From Gynuella sunshinyii YC6258 (GTDB lineage: Bacteria; Pseudomonadota; Gammaproteobacteria; Pseudomonadales; Natronospirillaceae): a stretch of 64,000 bases of DNA. This document shows, one piece after another, positions 7,924 through 15,502 of the stretch. The notes beneath the pieces are model-generated. The model ran no database searches. It was not told the DNA's origin and was given only the letters and a program-made list of their open reading frames with translations. Every line of letters begins with the position of its first letter. Positions within the stretch are counted from its first letter, which is position 1. Location of the stretch: the NCBI RefSeq assembly GCF_000940805.1, contig NZ_CP007142.1, positions 2,766,593 to 2,830,592 on the forward strand, given 5' to 3'. The position numbers were made by a program, and so were the translations under genes.

Positions 7924-8859
7924 AAGGCGTATTCTCCAAAAACCGAATGGGCGACAAACTACAAACGCTATCACACCCATAACCAACCCGATCTCTGGTA
8001 TCAATACGCAGAACGCTATGTCTGGAACGGCGGCAATCTGATTCAGACGTGGCACATCGATTGTAATCTCAATAACCGAACCTTCCAGCAATACTACCTC
8101 TACGAGCCTTACAGCCATAAACCGGTGGGCTTGTATGATTATGAACTGGGCCTGCTGGATATCGAAGCTGATCACCTCGGCACCGCCAAAGCCCTATACA
8201 GTCATGAGACTGGAGAACAACTCTGGGCGACTGAGCATGAGGTCTATGGTAAGACCAAAAACAGCCAAAGTCATAAAACCCATCCGAGGAATGGCTTTGC
8301 GGTTGATCCAAAGCTCAGATTCGCCGGGCAGTACGAAGATATCGAAACCGGGTTGTATCAGAACTTTAATCGGTATTATGATCCCCGGACCGGGCGGTAT
8401 ATCAGTCATGATCCTATTGGACTGGCTGGCGGATTGAATGTTTATCAGTATTGTCCGAATCCGGTTGAATGGGTTGATCCGCTGAGGTTGAGTTGTAAGG
8501 AGGTTCCATGGTCGAGTGCGTCAGTAAAACGAGCAGCTGAGGCTTTAGAGCGTGGTGAAACACAAGTTTCTGTCAGGAATAGGCAAGAAGCTGAGGAGAT
8601 ATTTATAGGGGTATTTTCTGGGAAAGGATACCATAATGCAGAAGCCTTTAACTCAGTTACGGCGAAAGAATTCTTTAGGACGATAGACGGCAAAGAGCCT
8701 TATTATCACTGGGACGATATACCCGTTTCAAATATTGAGACAAAAAAAGTTTATATGGCTAATCATAGCCCTGATGATCCTCATTCGGCGCAACCACACT
8801 TACAACTTCATCCAGTAGATGGAAAGGTCATAAGAATTTATTGGCCTTCTAATTTTTAA
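7924..8859 (+). CDS. Orphan Rhs tip, unassigned toxin (cassette F)
   Basis: The core part from TEWATNYKRY onwards is nearly base-identical to cassette E. The tip of about 120 residues (PWSSASVKRAAEALERG, RQEAEEIFIGVFSGKGYHN, PHLQLHPVDGKVIRIYW) recalls a recurrent polymorphic-toxin domain, but I cannot name it. The conserved histidines and the late PHLQLH suggest an enzyme. Unlike all other copies, the cleavage motif reads DPLRL instead of DPLGL, which may block release of the tip. An immunity candidate starts 13 bp after the stop. Confidence 0.65.
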   Translation, partial: KAYSPKTEWATNYKRYHTHNQPDLWYQYAERYVWNGGNLIQTWHIDCNLNNRTFQQYYLYEPYSHKPVGLYDYELGLLDIEADHLGTAKALYSHETGEQLWATEHEVYGKTKNSQSHKTHPRNGFAVDPKLRFAGQYEDIETGLYQNFNRYYDPRTGRYISHDPIGLAGGLNVYQYCPNPVEWVDPLRLSCKEVPWSSASVKRAAEALERGETQVSVRNRQEAEEIFIGVFSGKGYHNAEAFNSVTAKEFFRTIDGKEPYYHWDDIPVSNIETKKVYMANHSPDDPHSAQPHLQLHPVDGKVIRIYWPSNF

Positions 8860-8872
8860 TGAGAGAAAAAAT

Positions 8873-9262
8873 ATGGGGATTAGAACCGATATTCCAGCCA
8901 AAATATGGAACGGTATTGAAAGGGGCTCTTACACCTTAATAGCACAAGAAGCTATGCCTTCTGGTGAACATTTGAGACGTTGGATTGCAATTTATGCTGT
9001 ATATAAATTAGACAAGGATCCAGAACAATCAGTTTACTTGTTCGATTTTCTGAGGAATGTACTTAATTATCGTTATTGTATTGTAGATTTTGAAGTTCCC
9101 ATTAAATATATCGAATATGCCGATGGAGTATCTGAAAGCCAGCTAGTCAATGTAAAAACATATATGGCTAACACTATTGAAGAACTTTATGTTCGTTTTG
9201 AACAACAAGGTATCGATGCTAGTAAGTTTGAGCCTGAATGGAAATGTGAATACCCCTTGTAA
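8873..9262 (+). CDS. Putative immunity protein for tip F
   Basis: A 129-residue acidic cytoplasmic protein preceded by GAGAG before ATG. Features: DKDPEQSVYLFDFLRNVLNYRY in the middle and an aromatic, acidic C-terminus. No known family recognised. Its role is inferred from the toxin-then-immunity order. Confidence 0.6.
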   Translation: MGIRTDIPAKIWNGIERGSYTLIAQEAMPSGEHLRRWIAIYAVYKLDKDPEQSVYLFDFLRNVLNYRYCIVDFEVPIKYIEYADGVSESQLVNVKTYMANTIEELYVRFEQQGIDASKFEPEWKCEYPL

Positions 9263-9329
9263 CACCCTAATCTGAGTACATCCCTTCCATACACAATGGG
9301 TTCGTTTATTATTGATGTCACATCAAAAG

Positions 9330-9901
9330 CTGGATATCGAAGCTGATCATCTGGGCACCGCCAAAGCCTTATACAACCATGAGACCGGAGAACAACTCTG
9401 GGCGACTGAGCATGAGGTCTACGGTAAAACCCGGAATGGCCAAAGCCATAAAACCCATCCGAGGAATGGCTTTGCGGTTGATCCAAAGCTCAGATTCGCC
9501 GGGTAGTACGAAGATATCGAAACCGGGTTGTACAAGAACTTTAATCGGTATTATGATCCCCTGACCGGGCGGCATATCAGTCATGATCCGCTGGGGTTGG
9601 CTGCTAAAAGTGGTGAATGTGGCGATGGCGATGACGATATTAAGAATGCTACTGACTACCCGGTATTAACGCCTAGTACAAGTGCATGGAAAGATGCTTT
9701 TAAGCTACTTAATGAAACTCGACCAGAACTCCCATACATGCCAACCTATACAGATATACCATATAAAGCAGGATATGAAATTCATCCAAACGAATCGCAC
9801 ACCAAGAATGCCCCACAAAATAATTTGCCACATATAAAATGGAAAGATTGGAGTCAGGGGAAAAAAGTGGCGGAACCGGTCATATCGTTTTTGAGGAGTA
9901 A
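9330..9901 (+). pseudogene. Broken Rhs tip (cassette G)
   Basis: This copy starts later in the core (LDIEADHLGTAKAL). It has a TAG at 9504 where the others have CAG. It also lacks the [12 protein letters not shown] segment: SHDP joins directly to LGLAAKSGECG, as if deleted between two GATCC sites. The tip ends PHIKWKDWSQG, and there an A-run at 9861-9866 is out of frame. With one extra A the reading becomes GKKSGGTGHIVFEE with a stop at 9901, six bases before the next ATG. The three lesions make a functional toxin unlikely. Confidence 0.75.
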
Positions 9902-9906
9902 TTCTG

Positions 9907-10359
9907 ATGAAAGATTTTGCGCTGTCGTGGAGATTTACAGACCCAATATACAATGATCTTCCTGAGAAAGATTTAGCATCTATTGTTCCAATCATACCAG
10001 AGCAATCGGCTAACCTTTGGTATCGTGTGGTTTCAAAACAATCACATATTCATCTTTCTGATCTGGGAAACTATAAATATCAAGTTTATATTGATACGGA
10101 AAATGAAGAGTCGGGTCGAAAATTGTTAGGAAAAAAAATACTGTTTGATGATGACGATGATATTATTTTTTTCTGGTCACCAAAATGTTCTGTTATTACT
10201 AAATGGCATACCGTAAAAAAATATTGGACAGACTTTTTTTATCCTGATGATGACAATACTGTTTTTATAGGACCATGCATGTTAATCAGTTATTCTGAAG
10301 AGCAATTCTTTATCTATACAAACGAAACAGATATCCAATCTATTGTTCTGGCAATATGA
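9907..10359 (+). CDS. Putative immunity protein for tip G
   Basis: A 150-residue acidic protein (ILFDDDDDIIFF near residue 82) starting five bases after the frame-corrected end of tip G, with GAGGAG as ribosome site. No family recognised. Its stop codon lies inside a second rhs fragment (GAAGACGTCGAAACC), so the native C-terminus may have been altered by that insertion. The gene stays intact although its toxin is broken, as expected if it protects against kin toxin. Confidence 0.6.
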   Translation: MKDFALSWRFTDPIYNDLPEKDLASIVPIIPEQSANLWYRVVSKQSHIHLSDLGNYKYQVYIDTENEESGRKLLGKKILFDDDDDIIFFWSPKCSVITKWHTVKKYWTDFFYPDDDNTVFIGPCMLISYSEEQFFIYTNETDIQSIVLAI

Positions 10360-10645
10360 AGACGTCGAAACCGGGTAGTACCAGAACTTTAATCGGTATT
10401 ATGATCCCCTGACCGGGCGGCATATCAGTCATGATCCGCTGGGGTTGGCTGCTAAAAGTGGTGAATGTGGCGATGACGATATTAAGAGTGCTACTGACTA
10501 CCCGGTATTAACGCCTAGTACAAGTGCATGGAAAGATGCTTTTAAGCTACTTAATGAAACTCGACCAGAACTCCCATACATGCCAACCTATACAGATATA
10601 CCATATAAAGCAGGATATGAAATTCATCCAAACGAATCGCACACT
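10355..10645 (+). pseudogene. Partial duplicate of cassette G tip
   Basis: Near-identical to about 9517-9805: the same DPLTGRHISHDPLGL core stub and first two thirds of the tip, with a 6-bp deletion in the GDGDDD region and a TAG of its own (GGGTAGTAC). It breaks off at ESHT and is followed by unrelated sequence. A dead fragment from a tandem duplication. Confidence 0.75.
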
Positions 10646-10646
10646 A

Positions 10647-10676
10647 TTAACCCGATATGTATACTTGCCGGGTTAA
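10647..10676. repeat. Perfect 8-bp inverted repeat
   Basis: TTAACCCG and CGGGTTAA with a 14-base loop, directly at the end of the Rhs array and ahead of the 10726 gene. A related, less perfect hairpin (TAACCCG...GGTTA) lies near 17772. It may be a terminator or a recombination end. Confidence 0.4.
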
Positions 10677-10725
10677 TAAAAGCCAGAAGATGTCTAAGAG
10701 ACACTGTTGTCGGATATATTTAACT

Positions 10726-11952
10726 ATGAAAAAAGTACTCTCAATCGTTATTCTAGCGATTGTCCTTTTAGGGTGGTTTGCTCAGCGTGATGATGAGTTG
10801 AGCGAACAGGCCACTCAGCTGATTAGCAGGTTGGAGGCAGACACCGGCAGTGCATCGTACCTATACCTGTATGGAATTTATGCAAAGGAATCTGAAAATC
10901 CAGAACAGGTTGGGAGAAGGTTATTAGCAGAGTATCAGAAGTCGGTGGCTGATGAATCGTATGAATTTGTCGCTTATCCGGATTCAGATAGGTTACCACT
11001 ACCCCGAGGTGAGGCATTCTGTCGATCATGGGAAGACGGTTGTTTGGAATACCTGTTCTCGTCCGAAATAGATGCTGATGCTCTCTTAGCGGAAAACAAA
11101 ATGCTGGTCTTTCGCTCCAATAAGTTCCATGAATTCAATGAGTATAAAACGCTGTCTGAACCAACCGTCAGTGAAATATATCCTCCCTATCAATACATCA
11201 CTGCCGCTGAGCGTATTAAAACTATTGAGGCAATATCGTTTTATAAAAATGGAGATGCCAGAAAGGCACTTGATTCCCTGTCAGGGCAATTGATGACTTT
11301 AAGGAAGTCAATGGAGTTACAGGACAACTTAGTTGGGAAAATGGTTTTCCTCATGAAACTTTCAGAAATTTTGGATGTTTCGAGTGTAATCTTAGCCAAT
11401 GAAAATATACGGGCGGAAAATATTCCCAGTTTGAGTGAGTCCGAGAAAAGTTTTTACATGATAGTTGCGCGAGAATTTGGAATGTCTTACCACACCATCC
11501 AAAGTCTCGATAAGAACCCGGAATTCTTTGAAGAGGATGCTAACTTTCCTGGCTGGATTACGCGTATGTTGTATAAGCCAAATATGACGATTAATGCAGT
11601 CACTCCAATATATATCAGGCTGGAGCGTCTAGCCCGACTATCACCTTCTGAGCTTGTAAAACAGTTTGCAGCCGAAAAAGCATTCAAACCTTCTACTTCA
11701 AAAATAAGAAACTACATCGGTGCGGTTTTAATCGAACTTTCACCTGATTTCGATGAATATGTTGCCAGATTTTCAGATTTGGAGGCCAAGCTGGCGCTAT
11801 ATAATCAGGTTCATAACCTGCAGCTGAAACCTGGCGTAATGCATAACCCTTACTATGGCAATGAAACGCCTGAAGAAGTTGACGGAAGTTTGTGTTTTAG
11901 CGGCCCGTTAGAAGATAAAAAAAGGTTGCGATGCTTGAGGGTAAAGTTATAG
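10726..11952 (+). CDS. Hypothetical membrane-anchored or secreted protein
   Basis: 408 residues from the ATG at 10726, chosen because MKKVLSIVILAIVLLGWFA is a clear signal or anchor segment. The rest is mostly helical and hydrophilic, with a repeat-like helical middle (residues 170-330) and two cysteine-containing loops (AFCRSWEDGC and CFSGPLEDKKRLRC). I do not recognise the family. It follows the last Rhs fragment and is the only plus-strand gene before the minus-strand cassette region. An envelope protein is likely; function unknown. Confidence 0.65.
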   Translation: MKKVLSIVILAIVLLGWFAQRDDELSEQATQLISRLEADTGSASYLYLYGIYAKESENPEQVGRRLLAEYQKSVADESYEFVAYPDSDRLPLPRGEAFCRSWEDGCLEYLFSSEIDADALLAENKMLVFRSNKFHEFNEYKTLSEPTVSEIYPPYQYITAAERIKTIEAISFYKNGDARKALDSLSGQLMTLRKSMELQDNLVGKMVFLMKLSEILDVSSVILANENIRAENIPSLSESEKSFYMIVAREFGMSYHTIQSLDKNPEFFEEDANFPGWITRMLYKPNMTINAVTPIYIRLERLARLSPSELVKQFAAEKAFKPSTSKIRNYIGAVLIELSPDFDEYVARFSDLEAKLALYNQVHNLQLKPGVMHNPYYGNETPEEVDGSLCFSGPLEDKKRLRCLRVKL

Positions 11953-12019
11953 AGCATTAGACATTTGTGGCCTCGGCTGTCAAACCTGAAAATAGAAAGC
12001 CGATCCGGAAGATTGCGTG

Positions 12020-12424
12020 TCAGCTATTCTTTGGCCATTTGATAAATAAGTATCTAGCTGACACGACCACGGTCACCAATATTGCCCAGATGCTCATGAA
12101 CGGTACCAAAAACTCCTGTAGCGAACCCAGAAACCGCTCTAAATTGCCTGGATTCCCCATGCTTGTCAGGGCGACAAAACTTGTACCTGCCAGAAACATG
12201 ACCAGTGTTGCGGGAAATAGTTTTACTTTAAGTGCATAACCAAGAGTGATAGTCACCAATGAACATGTGACTGCCATAAAAATATACTGTTTATATAATA
12301 GACTTATATAATTATCATCTACGACAAAATAACTCGGTAGCTGACTTATTGGGCCATAAATTCGGCTGAAAATGATTGCCGACATGCATGCAATGAATAA
12401 GATAGTTATTTTCAGTGCTTTCAT
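12020..12424 (-). CDS. Small hypothetical membrane protein
   Basis: About 134 residues from the internal start MKALKITILFIACMSAIIF. Roughly four hydrophobic segments: 3-18, 42-62, 67-85 and 104-125. The C-terminus is short and basic (IKWPKNS). No family recognised. It is the first of the minus-strand genes and is likely an inner-membrane protein. Confidence 0.55.
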   Translation of the reverse strand: MKALKITILFIACMSAIIFSRIYGPISQLPSYFVVDDNYISLLYKQYIFMAVTCSLVTITLGYALKVKLFPATLVMFLAGTSFVALTSMGNPGNLERFLGSLQEFLVPFMSIWAILVTVVVSARYLFIKWPKNS

Positions 12425-12524
12425 GATGTCAGTACCCATAAACTTAATGAGATGATAAATTTGGTGATATTGCATGAATCATCATTTCAGGCTGAAAAAA
12501 CCTTGAATTTCAGCTACCTGTTTT

Positions 12525-12845
12525 TCAAGAGGTATGGATAGTTTTCCATTTCCCTTTAGCCTTCGTGAGCTTGGGCTTACCTTCTTTAATATATCTCTCG
12601 TTAGTTTCCTGCATGATTATAACGGCTCGTTCAAGGGTAATAATGGAAGATCCTAAGTCATTCTTTTTGAAAGGCTGTATGTACACATCTTCGCTCTCAC
12701 CCAAAATGCCGAATCTTACGACTGAAACCGCATCCTGAAAACAATACACTTCTTCGTCTGTGGGTTTGTCGAACAGATTTTTCCCAACGTAAACCATGGG
12801 TGTTAATCCAGGCATGGTCATTTTTGTATCTGCGAATGTGAGCAT
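12525..12845 (-). CDS. Hypothetical cytoplasmic protein
   Basis: 106 residues without signal peptide. The N-terminus is hydrophobic-polar (PGLTPMVYVGKNLFDKPTDEEVYCFQDAVS) and the C-terminus basic (KLTKAKGKWKTI). No family recognised. A MITE lies just upstream of its start. The size and setting fit a gene-cassette product. Confidence 0.5.
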   Translation of the reverse strand: MLTFADTKMTMPGLTPMVYVGKNLFDKPTDEEVYCFQDAVSVVRFGILGESEDVYIQPFKKNDLGSSIITLERAVIIMQETNERYIKEGKPKLTKAKGKWKTIHTS

Positions 12846-12869
12846 GTAATAAGTTACACCGATTTCTAG

Positions 12870-13010
12870 GAAACCTCTGAAAAATGGACTATTTTCGCGC
12901 AGGACGTTGTCAGCCCCAGTCTCACATCCTCATTTACGCCAGTAAACTGCGGTGTTGCGAGTGGTGCTTCCTCGCCTGCATCAAAACTATTCCTATTTTT
13001 CAGAGGCCCC
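12870..13010. mobile_element. MITE copy 1 (about 141 bp, CTAG target duplication)
   Basis: Flanked by CTAG on both sides (12866-12869 and 13011-13014). The ends are inverted repeats of the form CCTCTGAAAAA / TTTTTCAGAGG. The interior contains GCGCAGGACGTTGTCAGCCCC and GCCAGTAAACTGCGGTGTTGCG. A second copy lies at 41968 in the opposite orientation. It codes for nothing convincing. Its terminal repeat resembles that of the IS5-type fragment at 7544, which suggests an IS5-group transposase moves it. Confidence 0.8.
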
Positions 13011-13189
13011 CTAGTTTCATATGCATCCCGCGGGTAAATAACAAGATTAACTTACCTGAAAAAATATCATTATATCTGCGATATACCACAACAAGGACAA
13101 GTTATAGAAAATGCTTTTGGTATCTGATTGCAAAGCATCCCAAAAAACAAACCAGAAATTTGTCCGTGTGCCTGCGATGGTAATGTTTG

Positions 13190-13957
13190 TTAAATGATCC
13201 CAGCACTTTTTAGTGCATTCATGGTTATTTGTTTTCTAAGGTACAACTGTTTTGAGTCTTCCACCGCTAAATTGGTCGCGAAAAACCAAGTGCCGGTGTT
13301 GTTTTCAATATAGCCCACATACCAACCGACAGGACTTTCCACTCTGCGTGCCCAGCCGCTTTTGGCAAACAGCGAATAATTTTCAGTGTTTTCTACGAGC
13401 ATAATGTCTTTTAACACAATAAATGCTTTTGGGCTGAAGGGGAGTTCATGGTGGTATAAGCGTTTTAAAAAATTAATCTGTTCAAAAGCCGTTAGTTTTA
13501 GTGTGCCATCCAGCCAGAAGTTTTGCAGATCAAATTTGTCTGGCAAGGTGCCATAATTCATAGCTTTTATATAGTCTTTATATTTTTCTGCCCCGACTTT
13601 TTTGGCGATGTCCTGGTAGCACCATACGCATGAGACCCGAAACGCAGAGGCGAGTGTCAGGTCTTGATTCCACTCCTTAATATCATACTCTGTTCCATCC
13701 CACTCGAAGATGCTGAATTTTCCTGACACCAGGTTCTCGTCCACGGCAATGAGGGTGTTGGGTATCTTAAATGTTGAAGCGACAGCGAGCTGGGTATTTG
13801 CCCGTGTTTCGTTGTAAACATACCTTGTAGAGCCATCCAGATTTTCAATGACAATCGTTCCCTCTGCCGGGGAGCTGGAAAAGATGTTCTCGAGGTCTAC
13901 CTCTTTGCTGAAAACATTCATGGATATAAAACAGATAAATACCAGTAGTTTGTTCAT
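13190..13957 (-). CDS. Class D (OXA-type) beta-lactamase
   Basis: 255 residues with a signal peptide (MNKLLVFICFISMNVFS) for export to the periplasm, where it would hydrolyse beta-lactams. Class D motifs are all present: S61-T-F-K64 with the nucleophile serine and the lysine that is usually carboxylated, S109-C-V111, Y135-G-T137 (usual form YGN), W148 and K199-S-G201. Length is normal for the class. The YGT variant and the Cys in SxV are small departures from the common forms. It sits in a series of minus-strand cassette-like genes, a setting typical for OXA enzymes in integrons; the spacer before the ATG carries no obvious promoter of its own. Substrate range cannot be read from sequence. 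Confidence 0.9.
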   Translation of the reverse strand: MNKLLVFICFISMNVFSKEVDLENIFSSSPAEGTIVIENLDGSTRYVYNETRANTQLAVASTFKIPNTLIAVDENLVSGKFSIFEWDGTEYDIKEWNQDLTLASAFRVSCVWCYQDIAKKVGAEKYKDYIKAMNYGTLPDKFDLQNFWLDGTLKLTAFEQINFLKRLYHHELPFSPKAFIVLKDIMLVENTENYSLFAKSGWARRVESPVGWYVGYIENNTGTWFFATNLAVEDSKQLYLRKQITMNALKSAGII

Positions 13958-14054
13958 AACGTAACTCTTAGTTGGTGTATGTAGCCTTTATGGCCGTCAG
14001 CTAGTGCGAAGGACTATATAATCAGAGCGGAAACAAAGACGCAAAAGTGGTTGG
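13958..14054 (-). repeat. attC-like spacer between cassette genes
   Basis: Read on the minus strand, it starts GTATAACC after the end of the DUF5071 gene and ends ACCAACTAAGAGTTACG just before the beta-lactamase ATG, with partly complementary ends. This matches the layout of an integron attC site, but the core heptamer is not perfect. Confidence 0.35.
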
Positions 14055-14438
14055 TTATACCTGTTTTTGCGTATAAAGCAACTCACATACAGCCTCATAT
14101 ACTTCTTCTTTAATTTCGCTCTGCGTTGGTTGTGACTTCATTCTGCGTAATTTAAGTTCCAACGATTGATAGACCTGATCGTTCACCATGTATAGCAGAT
14201 GAGAAACAATCCAGTATTTCCATACCTCGTCAGTGCCATTTAGTACGACCAGGATTGGTTCGACTAACTCTAATCCCAGTTTTGAAAGGCGCTCTGCCAC
14301 ATGTTGGGCGACGGGCCAGTTAATATCCTGTAACCATTCTAATAGCTCATAAATATACGGAATGATCTCGGCATCAGTTACTCTACTCAGGTTTTCACAG
14401 GCTTCATCATCGCTTTTACTGTTTGGAATTATTCTCAT
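14055..14438 (-). CDS. DUF5071 family protein
   Basis: 127 residues from MRIIPNSKSDDEA, which is the usual start of this family; an ATG 15 bases further up is possible. Core motifs are IPYIYELLEWLQDINWPVAQHVAERL and DEVWKYWIVSHLLY. It is a helical HEAT-like cytoplasmic protein. Family members often sit in toxin-immunity or cassette settings, but the molecular function is not established. Confidence 0.75.
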   Translation of the reverse strand: MRIIPNSKSDDEACENLSRVTDAEIIPYIYELLEWLQDINWPVAQHVAERLSKLGLELVEPILVVLNGTDEVWKYWIVSHLLYMVNDQVYQSLELKLRRMKSQPTQSEIKEEVYEAVCELLYTQKQV

Positions 14439-14610
14439 GGTTCTCCAGAGCATTTAACACTGCTGTAAGTGGGTGCAAAAATCTGGCTGTCGCTTCTTCC
14501 GCGCCGTAAAGATCAGGTTTCTGGGCCCTATAGCCATAACTTATTAATCTCGTTTTAATTCATCCATCACAATTTAACCTCATGCCTGGTTTGTGTTCCT
14601 CGATAAAACA

Positions 14611-14742
14611 TTAAAAGCGATCCTGAGGACGTTTGATTACATTCATCATCCATGGGTGTTGCAGCCACTTTTGAGGTTCTATTTCAATCATTTCCCAGAG
14701 TGTTTTCTGCGGTTCCTCAAGCAACCCGTATTTTTTAGCCAT
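14611..14742 (-). CDS. Short open frame, truncated cassette gene
   Basis: 43 codons (MAKKYGLLEEPQKTLWEM... HPWMMNVIKRPQDRF). The start lies four bases after GTTAAAT, a perfect GTTRRRY core heptamer on the minus strand. The composition is coding-like. It looks like the N-terminus of a longer WEMI-x-PxxW type protein, broken after about 35 residues. The flanking stretches 14454-14610 and 14743-14870 hold only further gene fragments. Confidence 0.4.
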   Translation of the reverse strand: MAKKYGLLEEPQKTLWEMIEIEPQKWLQHPWMMNVIKRPQDRF

Positions 14743-14870
14743 GTCTATTTAACGGGCTCACATTTGTTGTTCATATGTGCCTAATATCTCAGACTAACCT
14801 TGAGTTGTTCTCAGTGATTTTTGTGGTCAGAATCTTAACAATTCGATGGGGCAGGGTACAAATACACCCT

Positions 14871-15238
14871 TCAGGTTTTCGGCCCACGCTTTAACTTTTT
14901 CTCAATGGCTGCCCGCACTAAAGGCCAATGTTTCTTGCTTTCGACGGCGTTGGAAAATTCTTGCGCGGCAGACGCATCCAGCATTTCTTCTGCTCTTTTC
15001 AGGAACTCAGAGTCACCATCGGTTCGTGCTCTTGAATGGTACTCAATAAACAGCATATATTGAGCTTCAGGATCACCGGTTTTGGCTGCTGTTTCCCATT
15101 CTGCTATATCTTGTTCATGGCGTTCTTTGTTTATAGCTTCGTATGGTCTAATTCCGATCTTTTTGAAAGAAAATGCATCTATAAGAGTGAACACCATTTC
15201 GCCTAGCGATTTCTCCGCCTCATCAGCAGTCTTTTCTA
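14871..15238 (-). pseudogene. Sel1/TPR-like C-terminal half of a split gene
   Basis: The frame holds KTGDPEAQYMLFIEYHSRA, a Sel1/TPR-like helix pair, then AEEMLDASAAQEF and a basic tail. An ATG exists at 15197, but the same frame continues upstream (LEKTADEAEKSLGE) to a T5 run at 15238-15242. There the preceding frame ends. Joining the two at this run gives one continuous protein of about 200 residues. I therefore read it as the second half of a frameshifted gene; a stand-alone 108-residue protein is the alternative. Confidence 0.5.
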
Positions 15239-15469
15239 AAAATATGGAATGTCCAATCTGGCACCATCAAATTCTTCCTCGCGAATGTTGTGAGTATCGT
15301 CAACACTCACGGTGTATAGAACGATTTCATTTTTTTCTTCGTCAAAATGAATCAAAATATCTCTCTTTCCGTGTCTCGACACTTCGAAGCCTCTCTTTTT
15401 ATCTGGTGCCAATGTCGGCGAAAAATAACACGCTGCTGAACAGCTTGTGTTCGACCCTGGCGTGACCAA
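15236..15469 (-). pseudogene. N-terminal half of the frameshifted gene
   Basis: 77 residues with no clear signal peptide. The end, VSVDDTHNIREEEFDGARLDIPYF, runs straight into the stop at the T5 run. In the neighbouring frame it continues sensibly as LEKTADEAEKSLGEMVFTLIDAF. The start is uncertain because the first 25 residues are low in coding character and may lie in a spacer. No family recognised. Confidence 0.45.
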
Positions 15470-15502
15470 TGCTGTCTTATTGTATTAGAGTCTATACTAC
15501 GT

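Noticed and set aside
12884-13183. Plus-strand open frame over the MITE
   Set aside because: It runs through the MITE and its flank, with no coding character.
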